From NCBI GenBank assembly GCA_045226255.1, contig JBGVCG010000016.1, forward strand, positions 1 through 64,000: a stretch of 64,000 nt of DNA, in the 5' to 3' direction. The notes under the pieces were generated by a model. That model worked only from the letters and a program-made list of their open reading frames with translations, did no database searches and was not told where the DNA came from. A program made the position numbers and the translations under genes. The stretch comes from UBA1181 sp045226255 (lineage in GTDB: Bacteria; Bacteroidota; Bacteroidia; Bacteroidales; Paludibacteraceae). Within the stretch, counting starts at the first letter, position 1. Each line of letters opens with the position of its first letter. Below, piece by piece: positions 1-7,356 of the stretch.

Positions 1-87
1 AAGAACGGGTCATGGTCGCATGAGTTGACCCTCATCTACATCATCAAGAAGACGGAGAAGTATCCTTGCCCGGTAACGTATTGGTAA
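1..87 (+). CDS. C-terminal end of an unidentified protein (partial)
   Basis: The first 28 codons of the window stay open in frame 1 and end at TAA (85-87). They read lysine- and aromatic-rich, ending in PVTYW. The start lies outside the window. The fragment is too short to assign. It is followed by a 155-base gap with a short hairpin (GGCAT/ATGCC, 168-182) and a -7 box for the next gene. Confidence 0.5.
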   Translation, partial: KNGSWSHELTLIYIIKKTEKYPCPVTYW

Positions 88-192
88 TAGTGAGTTAAGG
101 AATAAGAGTTGAGGGTTGCGTATTCGGGAATGCTAGAATGCGGGTCTACCATTTTTTGTTGCGGATAGGCATGTACAATGCCTATAAATTTA

Positions 193-200
193 TATCTTTG
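193..200 (+). promoter_or_regulatory. Bacteroidota-type -7 box (TATCTTTG)
   Basis: TATCTTTG matches the TAnnTTTG consensus of the Bacteroidota primary sigma factor and lies 42 bases before the ATG at 243. I see no TTTG at the expected -33 distance, so only the -7 half is supported. Confidence 0.5.
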
Positions 201-242
201 ATTAGGATTATGATTATGATATTGTTTCATTTTTAAGGATAT

Positions 243-1211
243 ATGAAAAAGTATTCACATGCTTGGGTCGCTTTTATGGCGATCAAACGATTGGAGACGA
301 TTGCGAATGCGTCGTCTGACTCTATTGTTGTGAAGGGAGTGAGTGAGGATGTCAGGAAACATGCGAAATCGCTTGTGAAATGGTTCATGGATTATAGGGA
401 TTTCGTGATTGAGGGAGCCTGGTATCCGGACGAGGTGTTCAAGGATATGAGCACGAGCCATATCGTCAAGTATAAACCGAACGAGGAGGGAAAATATGTC
501 TCTTTCCGTAATATGCCTTCGACGCATGCCATCACAGCGTTGATGAAGAAGAAATCGCCGCTTTACAACCGTCCGTACGACATCACGCAAGGCAACTGTG
601 CGGACCGTTGCGAGTCTATCGCCCATAGCATCGTGGATAACTTCAAGATGCTTTACAAAGAGGATAGGGGATGCCCTATCGCGACGACCAATAACCATAT
701 CGCCCTGCGGTTCTTCATCCTTAGCCATTATGTGGCGGATTGCCATATGCCGCTCCACTGCGATAACCGCCCATTCTCCGATGAAAAGGGGATTCATGGT
801 GCGATTGAGAAGAAGTGGGAGGACCAGATAAAGAAATCGTTCAAGATCGATACGGATAACAACCGATTCTTCTATGCACCGGACGGATATCCGCTCCAGA
901 CGACGCCCACGACGTTTGTCCAGTCTGTCTTGGAGGAGATTTCGAGCCGTCAGTACGTGCACGGGTGGGGGAATGGTAACTCCAGCACATGGGACTATAT
1001 GAGTAGTGCGTCGCAATACTCTTACCTCTTCTCGTATTTCCTGATTCCTGAGACTTTCCAAAACACGCAGAGTATCAACGAATTCATGGAACAGACGGAG
1101 TGGGGACAACATTTCGACAATTATAGTCAAATGATCTTCAGCGATGCGATAGACTCTGTGGCCCGTATATGGTTGCACGTATGGATCAAGTATCGGTCGT
1201 GGATGAAATGA
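243..1211 (+). CDS. Zinc-dependent phospholipase C / P1-nuclease-like protein
   Basis: This 322-residue protein has the metal-ligand layout of the phospholipase C/S1-P1 nuclease fold. It has an early His-Ala-Trp (H6, W8), a GAWYPDEV segment with D63, H73, H128, and a HYVADCHMPLH segment (H162, D166, H168, H172) that mirrors the HxxxDxHxPLH zinc motif. These enzymes use three zinc ions to hydrolyse phosphodiesters. Here the substrate (nucleic acid or lipid) is unknown. No signal peptide is visible, unlike most family members, so it may act in the cytoplasm. The start is supported by AAGGA just upstream. It lies before a small membrane protein and an AbiH gene, a possible defence neighbourhood (inference). 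Confidence 0.6.
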   Translation: MKKYSHAWVAFMAIKRLETIANASSDSIVVKGVSEDVRKHAKSLVKWFMDYRDFVIEGAWYPDEVFKDMSTSHIVKYKPNEEGKYVSFRNMPSTHAITALMKKKSPLYNRPYDITQGNCADRCESIAHSIVDNFKMLYKEDRGCPIATTNNHIALRFFILSHYVADCHMPLHCDNRPFSDEKGIHGAIEKKWEDQIKKSFKIDTDNNRFFYAPDGYPLQTTPTTFVQSVLEEISSRQYVHGWGNGNSSTWDYMSSASQYSYLFSYFLIPETFQNTQSINEFMEQTEWGQHFDNYSQMIFSDAIDSVARIWLHVWIKYRSWMK

Positions 1212-1354
1212 TCTGTTGCTTGGATTAATAAGTTATTCTCTAAGATTTTATAAACTTATAGCGTTCTTGTTGGTTGTGGAATGTCTGGACAATCTATAAC
1301 CAACATTGCGGGGAAAAGGTTCTGTTTATAGTGTTGAAGAGAGGAAGAGACCGC

Positions 1355-1672
1355 ATGGAAATATTCGAAAAGATAAGGGAGAAGATCTCCCGTCATTATT
1401 GGATTATTCCTGTACTGCAATTGCTGCTAATTGGTGTCGTTGCAGTTATAGCGCATTCGTGTATCGCCCTGTGCCACGACGATGTTTTACTGTTCGTTTT
1501 TTTATTCCTCTCCGTCTTGTGTTTCCTATTGGCGATTACTGAAACGGTGATGTTTTTTGCGGAGAACCAGTTCAAGAAAGCCATTCTTTTACTCATTTCG
1601 GAGCTGATCGCAATCTCGCTCAGTATTTTCCTGTTCGTTTTCCTGCCTTTTGCTATGAAGCTGAACTTATGA
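1355..1672 (+). CDS. Small hydrophobic membrane protein
   Basis: The protein has 105 residues from the ATG at 1355, preceded by a GAGGAAG-like ribosome site. A longer reading from 1274 exists but adds an implausible cysteine-rich leader. After a charged N-terminus (MEIFEKIREKISRHYW) come three hydrophobic segments, around residues 14-36, 43-65 and 77-102, so it should be an integral membrane protein. I do not recognise a family. It is sandwiched between the phospholipase/P1-like gene and the AbiH gene on the same strand. Upstream, GTTGGTT (1268-1274) and AACCAAC can pair across a 22-base loop. Confidence 0.5.
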   Translation: MEIFEKIREKISRHYWIIPVLQLLLIGVVAVIAHSCIALCHDDVLLFVFLFLSVLCFLLAITETVMFFAENQFKKAILLLISELIAISLSIFLFVFLPFAMKLNL

Positions 1673-1700
1673 TTGAATGTCCGTTCTGAAAATATTTTTG

Positions 1701-1708
1701 TATCTTTG
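1701..1708 (+). promoter_or_regulatory. -7 box (TATCTTTG) before the AbiH gene
   Basis: This is a TAnnTTTG match 28 bases before the ATG at 1737. A matching -33 element at 19-21 bp is not evident. If used, it makes the AbiH gene independently transcribed from the two genes before it. Confidence 0.45.
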
Positions 1709-1736
1709 AGGAAAGAGTTTCGAGAATTGAGGAAAG

Positions 1737-2774
1737 ATGGACATGCAGAATCGAGAGGCATACGATAACCAAACGCTCCGTAGGGTGCTCATTTTGGGCA
1801 ACGGATTCGATTTGGCGGTGGGTAGGCGCACTATCTACAAGGATTACTATGACAGTAAGTATTGCCCGAAGGATTATCCCGCACCACTGATCAAATACCT
1901 CAACGAGAAGCTCGGAAAAGACCTGGAGAAGGTGCGTTGGCTCGACCTGGAGAATGCGTTGCAGGAATTCGCCAAGGAGCCTTCCAAGGACGATTATTAC
2001 TCGAAGGACGAAGAAAAGATCGTGAAATACTACCGTACCTATAGCGACTTCCCGCAAGGCGAACCTCAGTTCTGGGGCGATATGGTCCAGAACATGCTGA
2101 AAGAGGGCAAACTACAGCCTTCTCCGTCGGGTGGAGACCCCATCTTCCCTTACAGCGACGATTATTTCAAGTTCACAAGGGAACAACGCGACGAGATTGC
2201 CCTGAAGATGATAGAGAAAGGACTCGCCGATTACCTGGATGAGGTAGGGGAGAGGGCGCACGTGCAGGAGGCCTATGTGCTAGGGCTTCTGCGGAACTTT
2301 TTGGAGGACGATAACGCCTCCGTCTACTCGTTCAACTATACTAAAGTGGGTAGTCTGATAACCACTGATGCGCTGAAAATTAGCGAATATGATGCGAAGG
2401 TGCAGTATATGCACGGTTCGTTGCAGGATGGCCATGTGATCATCGGTGCGAAGGATGGCGACTACGGCGACTATGATTTCGTGCAGAAAGCGTTTGATTC
2501 TCAGTTCAATCCGCCTCGTCTCCTGAAGAATCTGATGGATGCGGACGAGGTGATCATCTACGGACATTCTTTGGGCGACTGTGACAGCCAGTATTTCGAG
2601 CCATACTTCAGGTACCTTGTGACCAATTTCGACAACAAGGATAGAAAGATTACCATCTACACCTACGATGACGCTTCGGAAATCCAGCTCAAAAAGAACC
2701 TGAACAAACTCACGGGCAATAACCTTCGCTCGTTGTATAATAATGAGTTTCAGATTGTTAAGACTCGGAAATAG
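1737..2774 (+). CDS. AbiH-family abortive-infection protein
   Basis: This 345-residue protein carries the marks of the AbiH family (lactococcal phage abortive infection). It has LILGNGFDLA at residues 18-27 (a nucleotide-binding-like glycine loop), a central YSFNYT, YMHGSL, and a C-terminal YGHSLGDCDSQYF. AbiH proteins act in the cytoplasm and block phage multiplication by a mechanism that is still poorly defined. GAGGAAAG at 1729-1736 abuts the first ATG, so the second ATG at 1743 (residue 3) is the better-spaced start. A DUF4062/TIR or other partner is not visible next to it. The two upstream genes are on the same strand. Confidence 0.85.
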   Translation: MDMQNREAYDNQTLRRVLILGNGFDLAVGRRTIYKDYYDSKYCPKDYPAPLIKYLNEKLGKDLEKVRWLDLENALQEFAKEPSKDDYYSKDEEKIVKYYRTYSDFPQGEPQFWGDMVQNMLKEGKLQPSPSGGDPIFPYSDDYFKFTREQRDEIALKMIEKGLADYLDEVGERAHVQEAYVLGLLRNFLEDDNASVYSFNYTKVGSLITTDALKISEYDAKVQYMHGSLQDGHVIIGAKDGDYGDYDFVQKAFDSQFNPPRLLKNLMDADEVIIYGHSLGDCDSQYFEPYFRYLVTNFDNKDRKITIYTYDDASEIQLKKNLNKLTGNNLRSLYNNEFQIVKTRK

Positions 2775-2882
2775 TTTTCTCTCACGTAGGAAAAGAGTTC
2801 ACGGAGTGTTGCGGGAATATTGTTTGTTCTGTTGTATAGTGCTGATTTTTAAATTGTTAATGAATAAAATGATTGTTAAGAT

Positions 2883-3563
2883 ATGAAAGGATTTATATAC
2901 AAATATATATTCCCAGATGGCAAAGTATATATTGGCCAAACTAGAAGAAATATGGAGACTCGTCATAAAGAACATATAAGTTCGAAAACAGGTCCTGCAA
3001 ATTCTGGATTTTGGAAGGCTTACGAGAGATTTAAGTCTTGTGAATATGAGATACTTGAAGAAGTAGATTGTATTGATGAGTATGACTTGGTTAAATCGTT
3101 GAATGAAAAGGAAACTTATTATATCTATAAATATAAATCATTCGATCCTCAGTATGGGTATAACAAAAGAAGTATTGGATCAGTGTCTACACACACAGAA
3201 TCTTTACTATATAAATATTGGATCGAAAAATACATGTTGGAAGAAAAAGATATAGAAATGGAATTTAAAAAAATCACAGATAAGATATTTGAGACAAAAG
3301 AACCTTTAACCGAAAAAGAAAAGGAATATATTTCAGTCGGGAATTTTCCTGCGAATTTTAACATGAACAATTTGAAGGAAAACAATTTGTCTGATTTTGA
3401 GATTTTTATGATTGGAGAGGAATTGCAATTTTCGATGTTTACAATAAAAGAACAGCGTAAAACCACAATATGGCAAGACGTTGAAAAGAATAGGAATATG
3501 ATTATTTCAGAAGGCAATGACACTAACGCAATTGTATCACTGGATAAACTGGGAATATTATAG
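2883..3563 (+). CDS. GIY-YIG endonuclease, frameshifted before its C-terminal module
   Basis: The first 30 residues read FIYKYIFPDGKVYIGQTRR, the GIY-YIG nuclease core with the two tyrosines, the glycine of YIG and the catalytic arginine; E76 of the NEKE segment is the likely metal ligand. The family nicks DNA in homing endonucleases, repair and restriction. The frame stops at 3561, but the next frame continues with a DNA-binding repeat (see 3548-3694). The gene is much richer in A/T than its neighbours, which suggests transfer. No intron or intein is evident around it. Confidence 0.8.
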   Translation: MKGFIYKYIFPDGKVYIGQTRRNMETRHKEHISSKTGPANSGFWKAYERFKSCEYEILEEVDCIDEYDLVKSLNEKETYYIYKYKSFDPQYGYNKRSIGSVSTHTESLLYKYWIEKYMLEEKDIEMEFKKITDKIFETKEPLTEKEKEYISVGNFPANFNMNNLKENNLSDFEIFMIGEELQFSMFTIKEQRKTTIWQDVEKNRNMIISEGNDTNAIVSLDKLGIL

Positions 3564-3694
3564 ATACGTTTCATTCATTCAAAGAGATTGCTGAAAAGTT
3601 TAATGTATTGCGAGCTGACAATGTAAGAAATGTCCTTTGGGGGAAACAAAAAACCGCATACGGCTTATATTGGAAATATAAAAGGGATTTGTAA
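3548..3694 (+). pseudogene. Detached NUMOD1-like DNA-binding tail of the GIY-YIG gene
   Basis: This stretch is open in the frame shifted by one base from the GIY-YIG gene, ending at TAA 3692. It reads SFKEIAEKFNV, then NVRNVLWGKQKTAYG and LYWKYK. That is the pattern of the NUMOD1 helix-turn-helix repeat found at the C-terminus of homing nucleases. Joining SLDKLG of the first frame to NIIDTF of this one needs one inserted base after GGG at 3551-3553. So a 1-base deletion in a G run, or a sequencing error, probably separates nuclease and DNA-binding parts. Confidence 0.7.
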
Positions 3695-3782
3695 AAGGGA
3701 TAATATAAATATCAACTCAATTCTATTTTGCAACATATATAAATAGATTACAAAAAGATAATTCATTTATAATCAATAATTT

Positions 3783-4544
3783 ATGATACTATATTTTTCG
3801 GGCTCAGGAAATAGTTTGGCGATTGCGCGACAATTGGCGGATAATTTAGGCGAACAAGTCCTGTCGCTTTATGATGCGGTAAATGCTGATTTACAGGGCG
3901 AAACACGCATCGGTTTGGTCTATCCAACCTATTGGCTCGACGCACCCGTGGCTGTGAAACAACTTGTGGCACAGTTGGTTTTGCCGAAAAATGCGTATAC
4001 GTTCATTGTGATCACCTGTGGAGCACAAACCAACAATGCGGTATGGTCGGTTCGTAAGATACTTAAGCAGAAAGATATACAGCTAGATTATTGCCACAAA
4101 ATTCGTGTGCCCGACAGCAGTGCCATCGCATTTGGCAGGAATCCCAACGACCAAGCGTGGAAGTTCGACAAGTATGCTTCCCGTATCGATTTGATTGCGA
4201 AAGAGATACTCGACAACCGTCATCGCCTGCATTTTAGTGGGTTTGATCCTTTGGGGTGGATATTGAACACCAAAAAGGTTTCGCAAAAGGTATATCGGTT
4301 CACGCTACCTGCCGTAAATCCTGAAGAATGTATCGGTTGCGGTGTTTGCGCAAAAGTTTGTCCGCAAGCAAACATTAGTCTTGTTGACGATAAGGCTGTT
4401 ATGGACGACCGTTGTACACTCTGTCTTGCCTGCGTGCATTTCTGCGCCCAGCAAGCCGTGGAAGTAGGCGGAAAAACAACCATACCCGAACGTCAGTATC
4501 ACCATCCCCATGTCAATTTGAAGGACATGGTGCGAAGAGGGTAG
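3783..4544 (+). CDS. EFR1-family flavodoxin-ferredoxin fusion
   Basis: The 253-residue protein starts with a flavodoxin fold whose FMN phosphate loop is SGSGNS (residues 6-11), with a YPTYW loop in the middle. It ends with two [4Fe-4S] motifs, C183-x2-C-x2-C-x3-CP and C211-x2-C-x2-C-x3-C. This is the layout of EFR1-type ferredoxins, single-electron shuttles of anaerobes in the cytoplasm. The electron partner is unknown. It converges on the AraC gene at 4632-5519. The preceding gap 3695-3782 is AT-rich with no clear promoter. Confidence 0.85.
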   Translation: MILYFSGSGNSLAIARQLADNLGEQVLSLYDAVNADLQGETRIGLVYPTYWLDAPVAVKQLVAQLVLPKNAYTFIVITCGAQTNNAVWSVRKILKQKDIQLDYCHKIRVPDSSAIAFGRNPNDQAWKFDKYASRIDLIAKEILDNRHRLHFSGFDPLGWILNTKKVSQKVYRFTLPAVNPEECIGCGVCAKVCPQANISLVDDKAVMDDRCTLCLACVHFCAQQAVEVGGKTTIPERQYHHPHVNLKDMVRRG

Positions 4545-4631
4545 GATAGACAACAAAATCGGCAAAACACTGTTTGAAAGTGTATTGCCGATAAATATGT
4601 TTTGGAATGAATTACATGTTTTTCTAAAACT

Positions 4632-5519
4632 TTACGCCGCCCTGTATTCTGTTGGTGTCTTGCCCGTCTTTCGTTTGAAGAAACGGACAAAATGTTGCGG
4701 ATAACCGAAGCCCAGACGGTCGGCCACTTGAGCGATGCTTAACGTCTGATTGTTAAGTAATTCCTTTGCGTGGCGGACAATCCTGTCGCCAATGAAATCC
4801 TGCGCCGTACGACCTGTTTCCACCTTCACCAACTCCCCGAAATAACCCGATGAAAGGTTGCATTGCTCGGCAAAGTAAGCCACTGTCGGAATGCCTTCTG
4901 TTTCGGCCTTTTCGGTCAGATAATCGTCTAAAAGAGACTCGAAACGTTGCACCGTCACATGGTTGATTTCTTCGCGGGTGACAAACTGTCGGTCGTAAAA
5001 CCTTAAGCAATAATTCAATAACAATTCGATATTCGACACAATCAATTCTCGTGAGTGTTTGTCGATAGCGTGCTGCAATTCCTGCTGAATCATCGCCAGC
5101 ACGTTACGGAAAATCTCGACCTCGCCTACAGAGAGGTGCAGCGCCTCGTTGCTTGAGTACGAGAAGAATTCGTAGCGTGACATTTGCCGTCCCAACTGCG
5201 TACGTGCCAGAAAATCAGGGTGAAAGACCAGCGCCGTCCACATTGGGAAAACCACGTCGGGGCTTGGCTCCACATGAACCTGTTGCCCAGGTGCGAACGA
5301 TGTGACGGTCATCTCGTCGAAGTCGTATTTGGTGCGGCCGTACGAGAGTTTGCAGCCTTTGTTCTCCTTCAGAAACAGCGCGTACATGCCATAGTGAACC
5401 ATACACTCGTCGAGCGTGAATTCTTTGTCGAACCGCACCACGCTCACCAACGGGTGCAGGGTTTCAAAACCATAAAAGTCGTTGAACTGCTGGACGGTAT
5501 CGAAACGTATCTCTTTCAT
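4632..5519 (-). CDS. AraC-family transcription regulator
   Basis: The 295-residue protein has an N-terminal cupin-like sensing region and, over the last ~100 residues, the double helix-turn-helix of AraC proteins. It shows FAEQCNLSSGYFGELVK, then SIAQVADRLGF and HFVRFFKRKTGKTPTEYR. Such proteins bind short asymmetric DNA sites and usually activate neighbouring genes in response to a small ligand or stress. A -7 box lies at 5534-5541, 14 bases from the start, and a 24-base site at 5572-5595 is repeated upstream of the hydrolase operon at 9105-9128. It therefore likely regulates itself and the redox genes to 9.0 kb (inference). Confidence 0.9.
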   Translation of the reverse strand: MKEIRFDTVQQFNDFYGFETLHPLVSVVRFDKEFTLDECMVHYGMYALFLKENKGCKLSYGRTKYDFDEMTVTSFAPGQQVHVEPSPDVVFPMWTALVFHPDFLARTQLGRQMSRYEFFSYSSNEALHLSVGEVEIFRNVLAMIQQELQHAIDKHSRELIVSNIELLLNYCLRFYDRQFVTREEINHVTVQRFESLLDDYLTEKAETEGIPTVAYFAEQCNLSSGYFGELVKVETGRTAQDFIGDRIVRHAKELLNNQTLSIAQVADRLGFGYPQHFVRFFKRKTGKTPTEYRAA

Positions 5520-5533
5520 TTTTTTGTTTTTTG

Positions 5534-5541
5534 CAAATATA
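5534..5541 (-). promoter_or_regulatory. -7 box (TATATTTG) of the AraC gene
   Basis: On the minus strand TATATTTG lies 14 bases before the ATG at 5519, giving a very short leader. No TTTG occurs at -33 (TTTT instead), as expected for a promoter that depends on an activator. Confidence 0.6.
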
Positions 5542-5571
5542 CACCCTTATACGGATAAAACAGATATATAG

Positions 5572-5595
5572 ATTTCGGGAAGGGTTACCATTATT
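5572..5595 (-). promoter_or_regulatory. Putative AraC operator, copy 1
   Basis: The 24-base site matches 21 of 24 bases of the site at 9105-9128: shared ATTTCGGGAAG, then a two-base variable step, then TTACCA and TATT. It starts exactly 30 bases upstream of the -7 box, the same distance as in copy 2. The position is typical of an activator site overlapping -40 to -60. Confidence 0.65.
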
Positions 5596-5620
5596 GCGGT
5601 TTCTGTTTCGAAGAGACGAA

Positions 5621-5654
5621 AAATCCTCCATATCAGCAACGATATGGAGGATTT
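5621..5654. terminator. Strong bidirectional hairpin
   Basis: A perfect 14-bp stem (AAATCCTCCATATC with GATATGGAGGATTT) closes a 6-base loop and has A/T runs on both sides. On the minus strand it ends the winged-helix gene at 5742-5915 before transcription reaches the AraC promoter. Confidence 0.8.
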
Positions 5655-5741
5655 TTATAATTATATGAGAACTTAATTCATCACTTCGTAGAGCATCATT
5701 ATCATAATAAAGCCAATGGCAAAATCGTTGATGCTGAGATA

Positions 5742-5915
5742 TTACTTTGCAGGTTCCCATTTGCAGCGGACGGGCGACACGATGGCACCCTCTTTCTTGA
5801 GCTCAGCAAAAGCCTTGTCCACTTCCTTACGGTCAATACCTGTAATTTCTGCAATCTTGCCAGCGTTAACGGGTGCACCGAACTCACGCATGGCCTGTAA
5901 TACTTTCTCTTTCAT
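5742..5915 (-). CDS. Small winged-helix DNA-binding protein
   Basis: From the ATG at 5915 (preceded by AGGTTT) the gene encodes 57 residues: MKEKVLQAMREFGAPVNAG, then KIAEITGIDRKEVDKAFAELKKEGAIVSPVRCKW. This is a single winged helix-turn-helix, with a recognition helix around residues 29-42 and a wing at the end. Similar proteins are found alone in Bacteroidales next to redox genes, but the target is unknown. An upstream in-frame ATG at 5954 lacks a ribosome site. The gene ends at the strong hairpin 5621-5654. Confidence 0.7.
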   Translation of the reverse strand: MKEKVLQAMREFGAPVNAGKIAEITGIDRKEVDKAFAELKKEGAIVSPVRCKWEPAK

Positions 5916-5941
5916 AAACCTAATGTTTTGTTGTTTTAAGG

Positions 5942-6016
5942 GATGACACTCCATCCTTCAGCAAGTTCTTCTCGCGCATGAAGGGCATGAGTCCGAAGGA
6001 TTATCGAAAGGGGTGA
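5942..6016 (+). pseudogene. 3' remnant of a second AraC-family gene
   Basis: On the plus strand 24 codons read DDTPSFSKFFSRMKGMSPKD and YRKG, then stop at TGA 6014. This is the last helix and the conserved G-M-S-P-x-x-Y-R ending of AraC regulators. The frame is closed at 5921, and no helix-turn-helix lies before it, so only the last helix of the gene remains. It overlaps the leader of the winged-helix gene on the other strand. Confidence 0.6.
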
Positions 6017-6054
6017 GGTATTTCCTTGCAATCACAGATAGTGTCTTAAATAAA

Positions 6055-6078
6055 ATAAAAAAAACCGAGGCTGCCTCG
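6055..6078 (-). terminator. Rho-independent terminator
   Basis: A 5-bp stem (6067-6071 with 6074-6078) is followed on the minus strand by eight T and further T/A. It ends either the flavodoxin gene or the candidate small RNA. Confidence 0.65.
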
Positions 6079-6145
6079 TGGAACTACAATCCACGCTCTC
6101 GCCTTCGGCTTTTGATGATTTGTCCAAGCGTAGTTGGCATATCAT
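6060..6145 (-). ncRNA. Candidate small RNA (about 85 nt) or leader micro-gene
   Basis: A promoter with both elements (6151-6182) reads leftwards into this stretch, which ends in a hairpin (CGAGG/CCTCG, 6067-6078) followed by a long T run on the minus strand. Inside, GATGAT and ATCATC can pair around CCAA/TTGG, and GTGGA pairs with TCCAC, so the RNA would be structured. It also contains an 18-codon frame (6140 down to 6084, MPTTLGQIIKSRRRERGL), which resembles the start of a XRE-type helix-turn-helix protein. It could thus be a small RNA, a tiny gene, or the decayed start of a regulator. Confidence 0.45.
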
Positions 6146-6150
6146 CGGTG

Positions 6151-6182
6151 CAAATATAGTCTATTTATGACTTCCCAACAAA
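6151..6182 (-). promoter_or_regulatory. Complete Bacteroidota promoter (TTTG-20-TATATTTG)
   Basis: On the minus strand TTTG (6179-6182) and TATATTTG (6151-6158) are separated by 20 bases, the textbook spacing. It overlaps the last codons of the flavodoxin gene and points to the 85-base unit at 6060-6145. Confidence 0.6.
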
Positions 6183-6692
6183 TTCCTGCAACTCATTTTT
6201 ACCCGCATAGTTGAGCAGTCGACCGCTTTTGATATTGATTTTAGGATAAGCCGCCTTCAAATCTTTGACAGCCTTGTCGATGGTGCTGCCACCGCTTGTA
6301 GCGAACAAGTAAACGGTTTTGCCGTTGAAGTCATAACTCTCGAAGAAAGTATTGATAATGGTCGGAGCAGTGTACCACCAAATCGGGAAACCCACATAGA
6401 CCGTCTGATAGTCAGACATGTTGGCAAGTTTATCGGTGATGGCTGGGCGGGACTTTTTGTCGGCCATCTCCACCGACGAGCGTGATTGCTTGTCGTGCCA
6501 GTCAAGATCTGCGTTGGTGTAGGCTTGAGCAGGCTTAATCTCATGAAGATCAGCATTGGCAACCGTCGCCAATTCGGTAGCCACTTTCTTGGTTACACCC
6601 GAAGCTGAAAAATAGGCCACAAGGGTCTTGTTTTGCGCTGATACTGTACTCATAATAAAAAAACTAAGGAATGTTAATACTATCTGTTTCAT
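6165..6692 (-). CDS. Exported flavodoxin
   Basis: From the ATG at 6692 the 175-residue precursor begins with a signal peptide (MKQIVLTFLSFFIMSTVSAQ) and then a flavodoxin domain: TLVAYFSASGVTKKVA as phosphate loop, GFPIWWYTAP as the isoalloxazine loop, and FATSGGSTID. Such flavodoxin-4 type proteins bind FMN; the signal peptide places it in the periplasm, an unusual site for a flavodoxin. It follows the FMN reductase gene by 109 bases on the same strand, with a possible -7 box at 6779-6786. It likely belongs to the redox set. Confidence 0.8.
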   Translation of the reverse strand: MKQIVLTFLSFFIMSTVSAQNKTLVAYFSASGVTKKVATELATVANADLHEIKPAQAYTNADLDWHDKQSRSSVEMADKKSRPAITDKLANMSDYQTVYVGFPIWWYTAPTIINTFFESYDFNGKTVYLFATSGGSTIDKAVKDLKAAYPKINIKSGRLLNYAGKNELQEFVGKS

Positions 6693-6778
6693 TTTGTTTT
6701 GTGGTTTGATAAAGTAAATATACAATTCTTTCGATATCTTTTAGATAAACAAATTCTTTCATTTTCTTTTGCTTTTTG

Positions 6779-6786
6779 CAAATTTA
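6779..6786 (-). promoter_or_regulatory. Possible -7 box (TAAATTTG) before the flavodoxin gene
   Basis: TAnnTTTG match on the minus strand, 86 bases before the start at 6692. No clear -33. Confidence 0.35.
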
Positions 6787-6801
6787 CAGAATTTCGGACA
6801 A

Positions 6802-7341
6802 TTATTCCCCAACTGACTTGCCCATTTCATGCGCCTCGCCAAGTGCCTTGTGGCCTTCGATTTCGCCCATTTCGTTCACACCGCCTGCAAAGACAGTTCC
6901 TGCCAGCTTCGCCCTCTCAAAGCAGTCAACCCAACCCGTCAGGCCCGCAACGGCGCACCCGGGCACAAACGCCTCGTCTTCGGCGGCGGTGGTTAGCATA
7001 TAAATGCTACTAAACTTGTAATCAGACGTATAGAGCGGGTTGGCGCGGTCGAGAAGGGTTTTCAGTTGACCGCTCATCTCGTAGTAGTAAATAGGTGTGG
7101 CAAAGGCAATTACATCGGCATCGTGCATTTTAGCCACAATGGCGGGTGCATCGTCTTTTATCACGCATTTTTGCGTTTGCTGACAGGCGAAACAACCTTT
7201 GCAAAATTCAATTTTCTTTCCGCGAAGCGAGACTACCTCGGCCTTGTGCCCTGCATCGGCGGCACCACGCGCAAACTCACGCGCCAAAGCGTCGGAATTG
7301 CTTGTGGGGCGCAGACTTGTTGATATTACTAAAACGTTCAT
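6802..7341 (-). CDS. NADPH-dependent FMN reductase family protein
   Basis: The 179-residue protein begins MNVLVISTSLRPTSNSDALA, the FMN phosphate-binding loop of the NADPH:FMN reductase/iron-sulfur flavoprotein family. It then has CKGCFACQQTQKC (four cysteines near residues 47-59) and ATPIYYYEMSGQLKTLLDR, the family signature near the flavin. It should bind FMN and pass electrons to quinones, metals or proteins in the cytoplasm. The cysteines could hold a cluster or serve as thiols. It starts 15 bases after the cyclophilin-like gene, so the two share a transcript with the hydrolase at 7949-9037. Confidence 0.85.
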   Translation of the reverse strand: MNVLVISTSLRPTSNSDALAREFARGAADAGHKAEVVSLRGKKIEFCKGCFACQQTQKCVIKDDAPAIVAKMHDADVIAFATPIYYYEMSGQLKTLLDRANPLYTSDYKFSSIYMLTTAAEDEAFVPGCAVAGLTGWVDCFERAKLAGTVFAGGVNEMGEIEGHKALGEAHEMGKSVGE

Positions 7342-7356
7342 ATTGTTGATTTTAAG

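Noticed and set aside
36..230. Minus-strand frame of 64 codons before the phospholipase-like gene
   Set aside because: It is antisense to the end of the first gene, overlaps a plus-strand promoter and has no recognisable domain.
255..1178. Long (307-codon) minus-strand frame opposite the phospholipase/P1-like gene
   Set aside because: Composition is arginine/isoleucine-rich shadow sequence; the plus-strand protein has clear zinc motifs.
6789..6810. Third AraC-type site before the flavodoxin gene
   Set aside because: Only AATTTCGG is shared, and its spacing to a -7 box (4 bases) differs from the 30 bases of the two strong sites.
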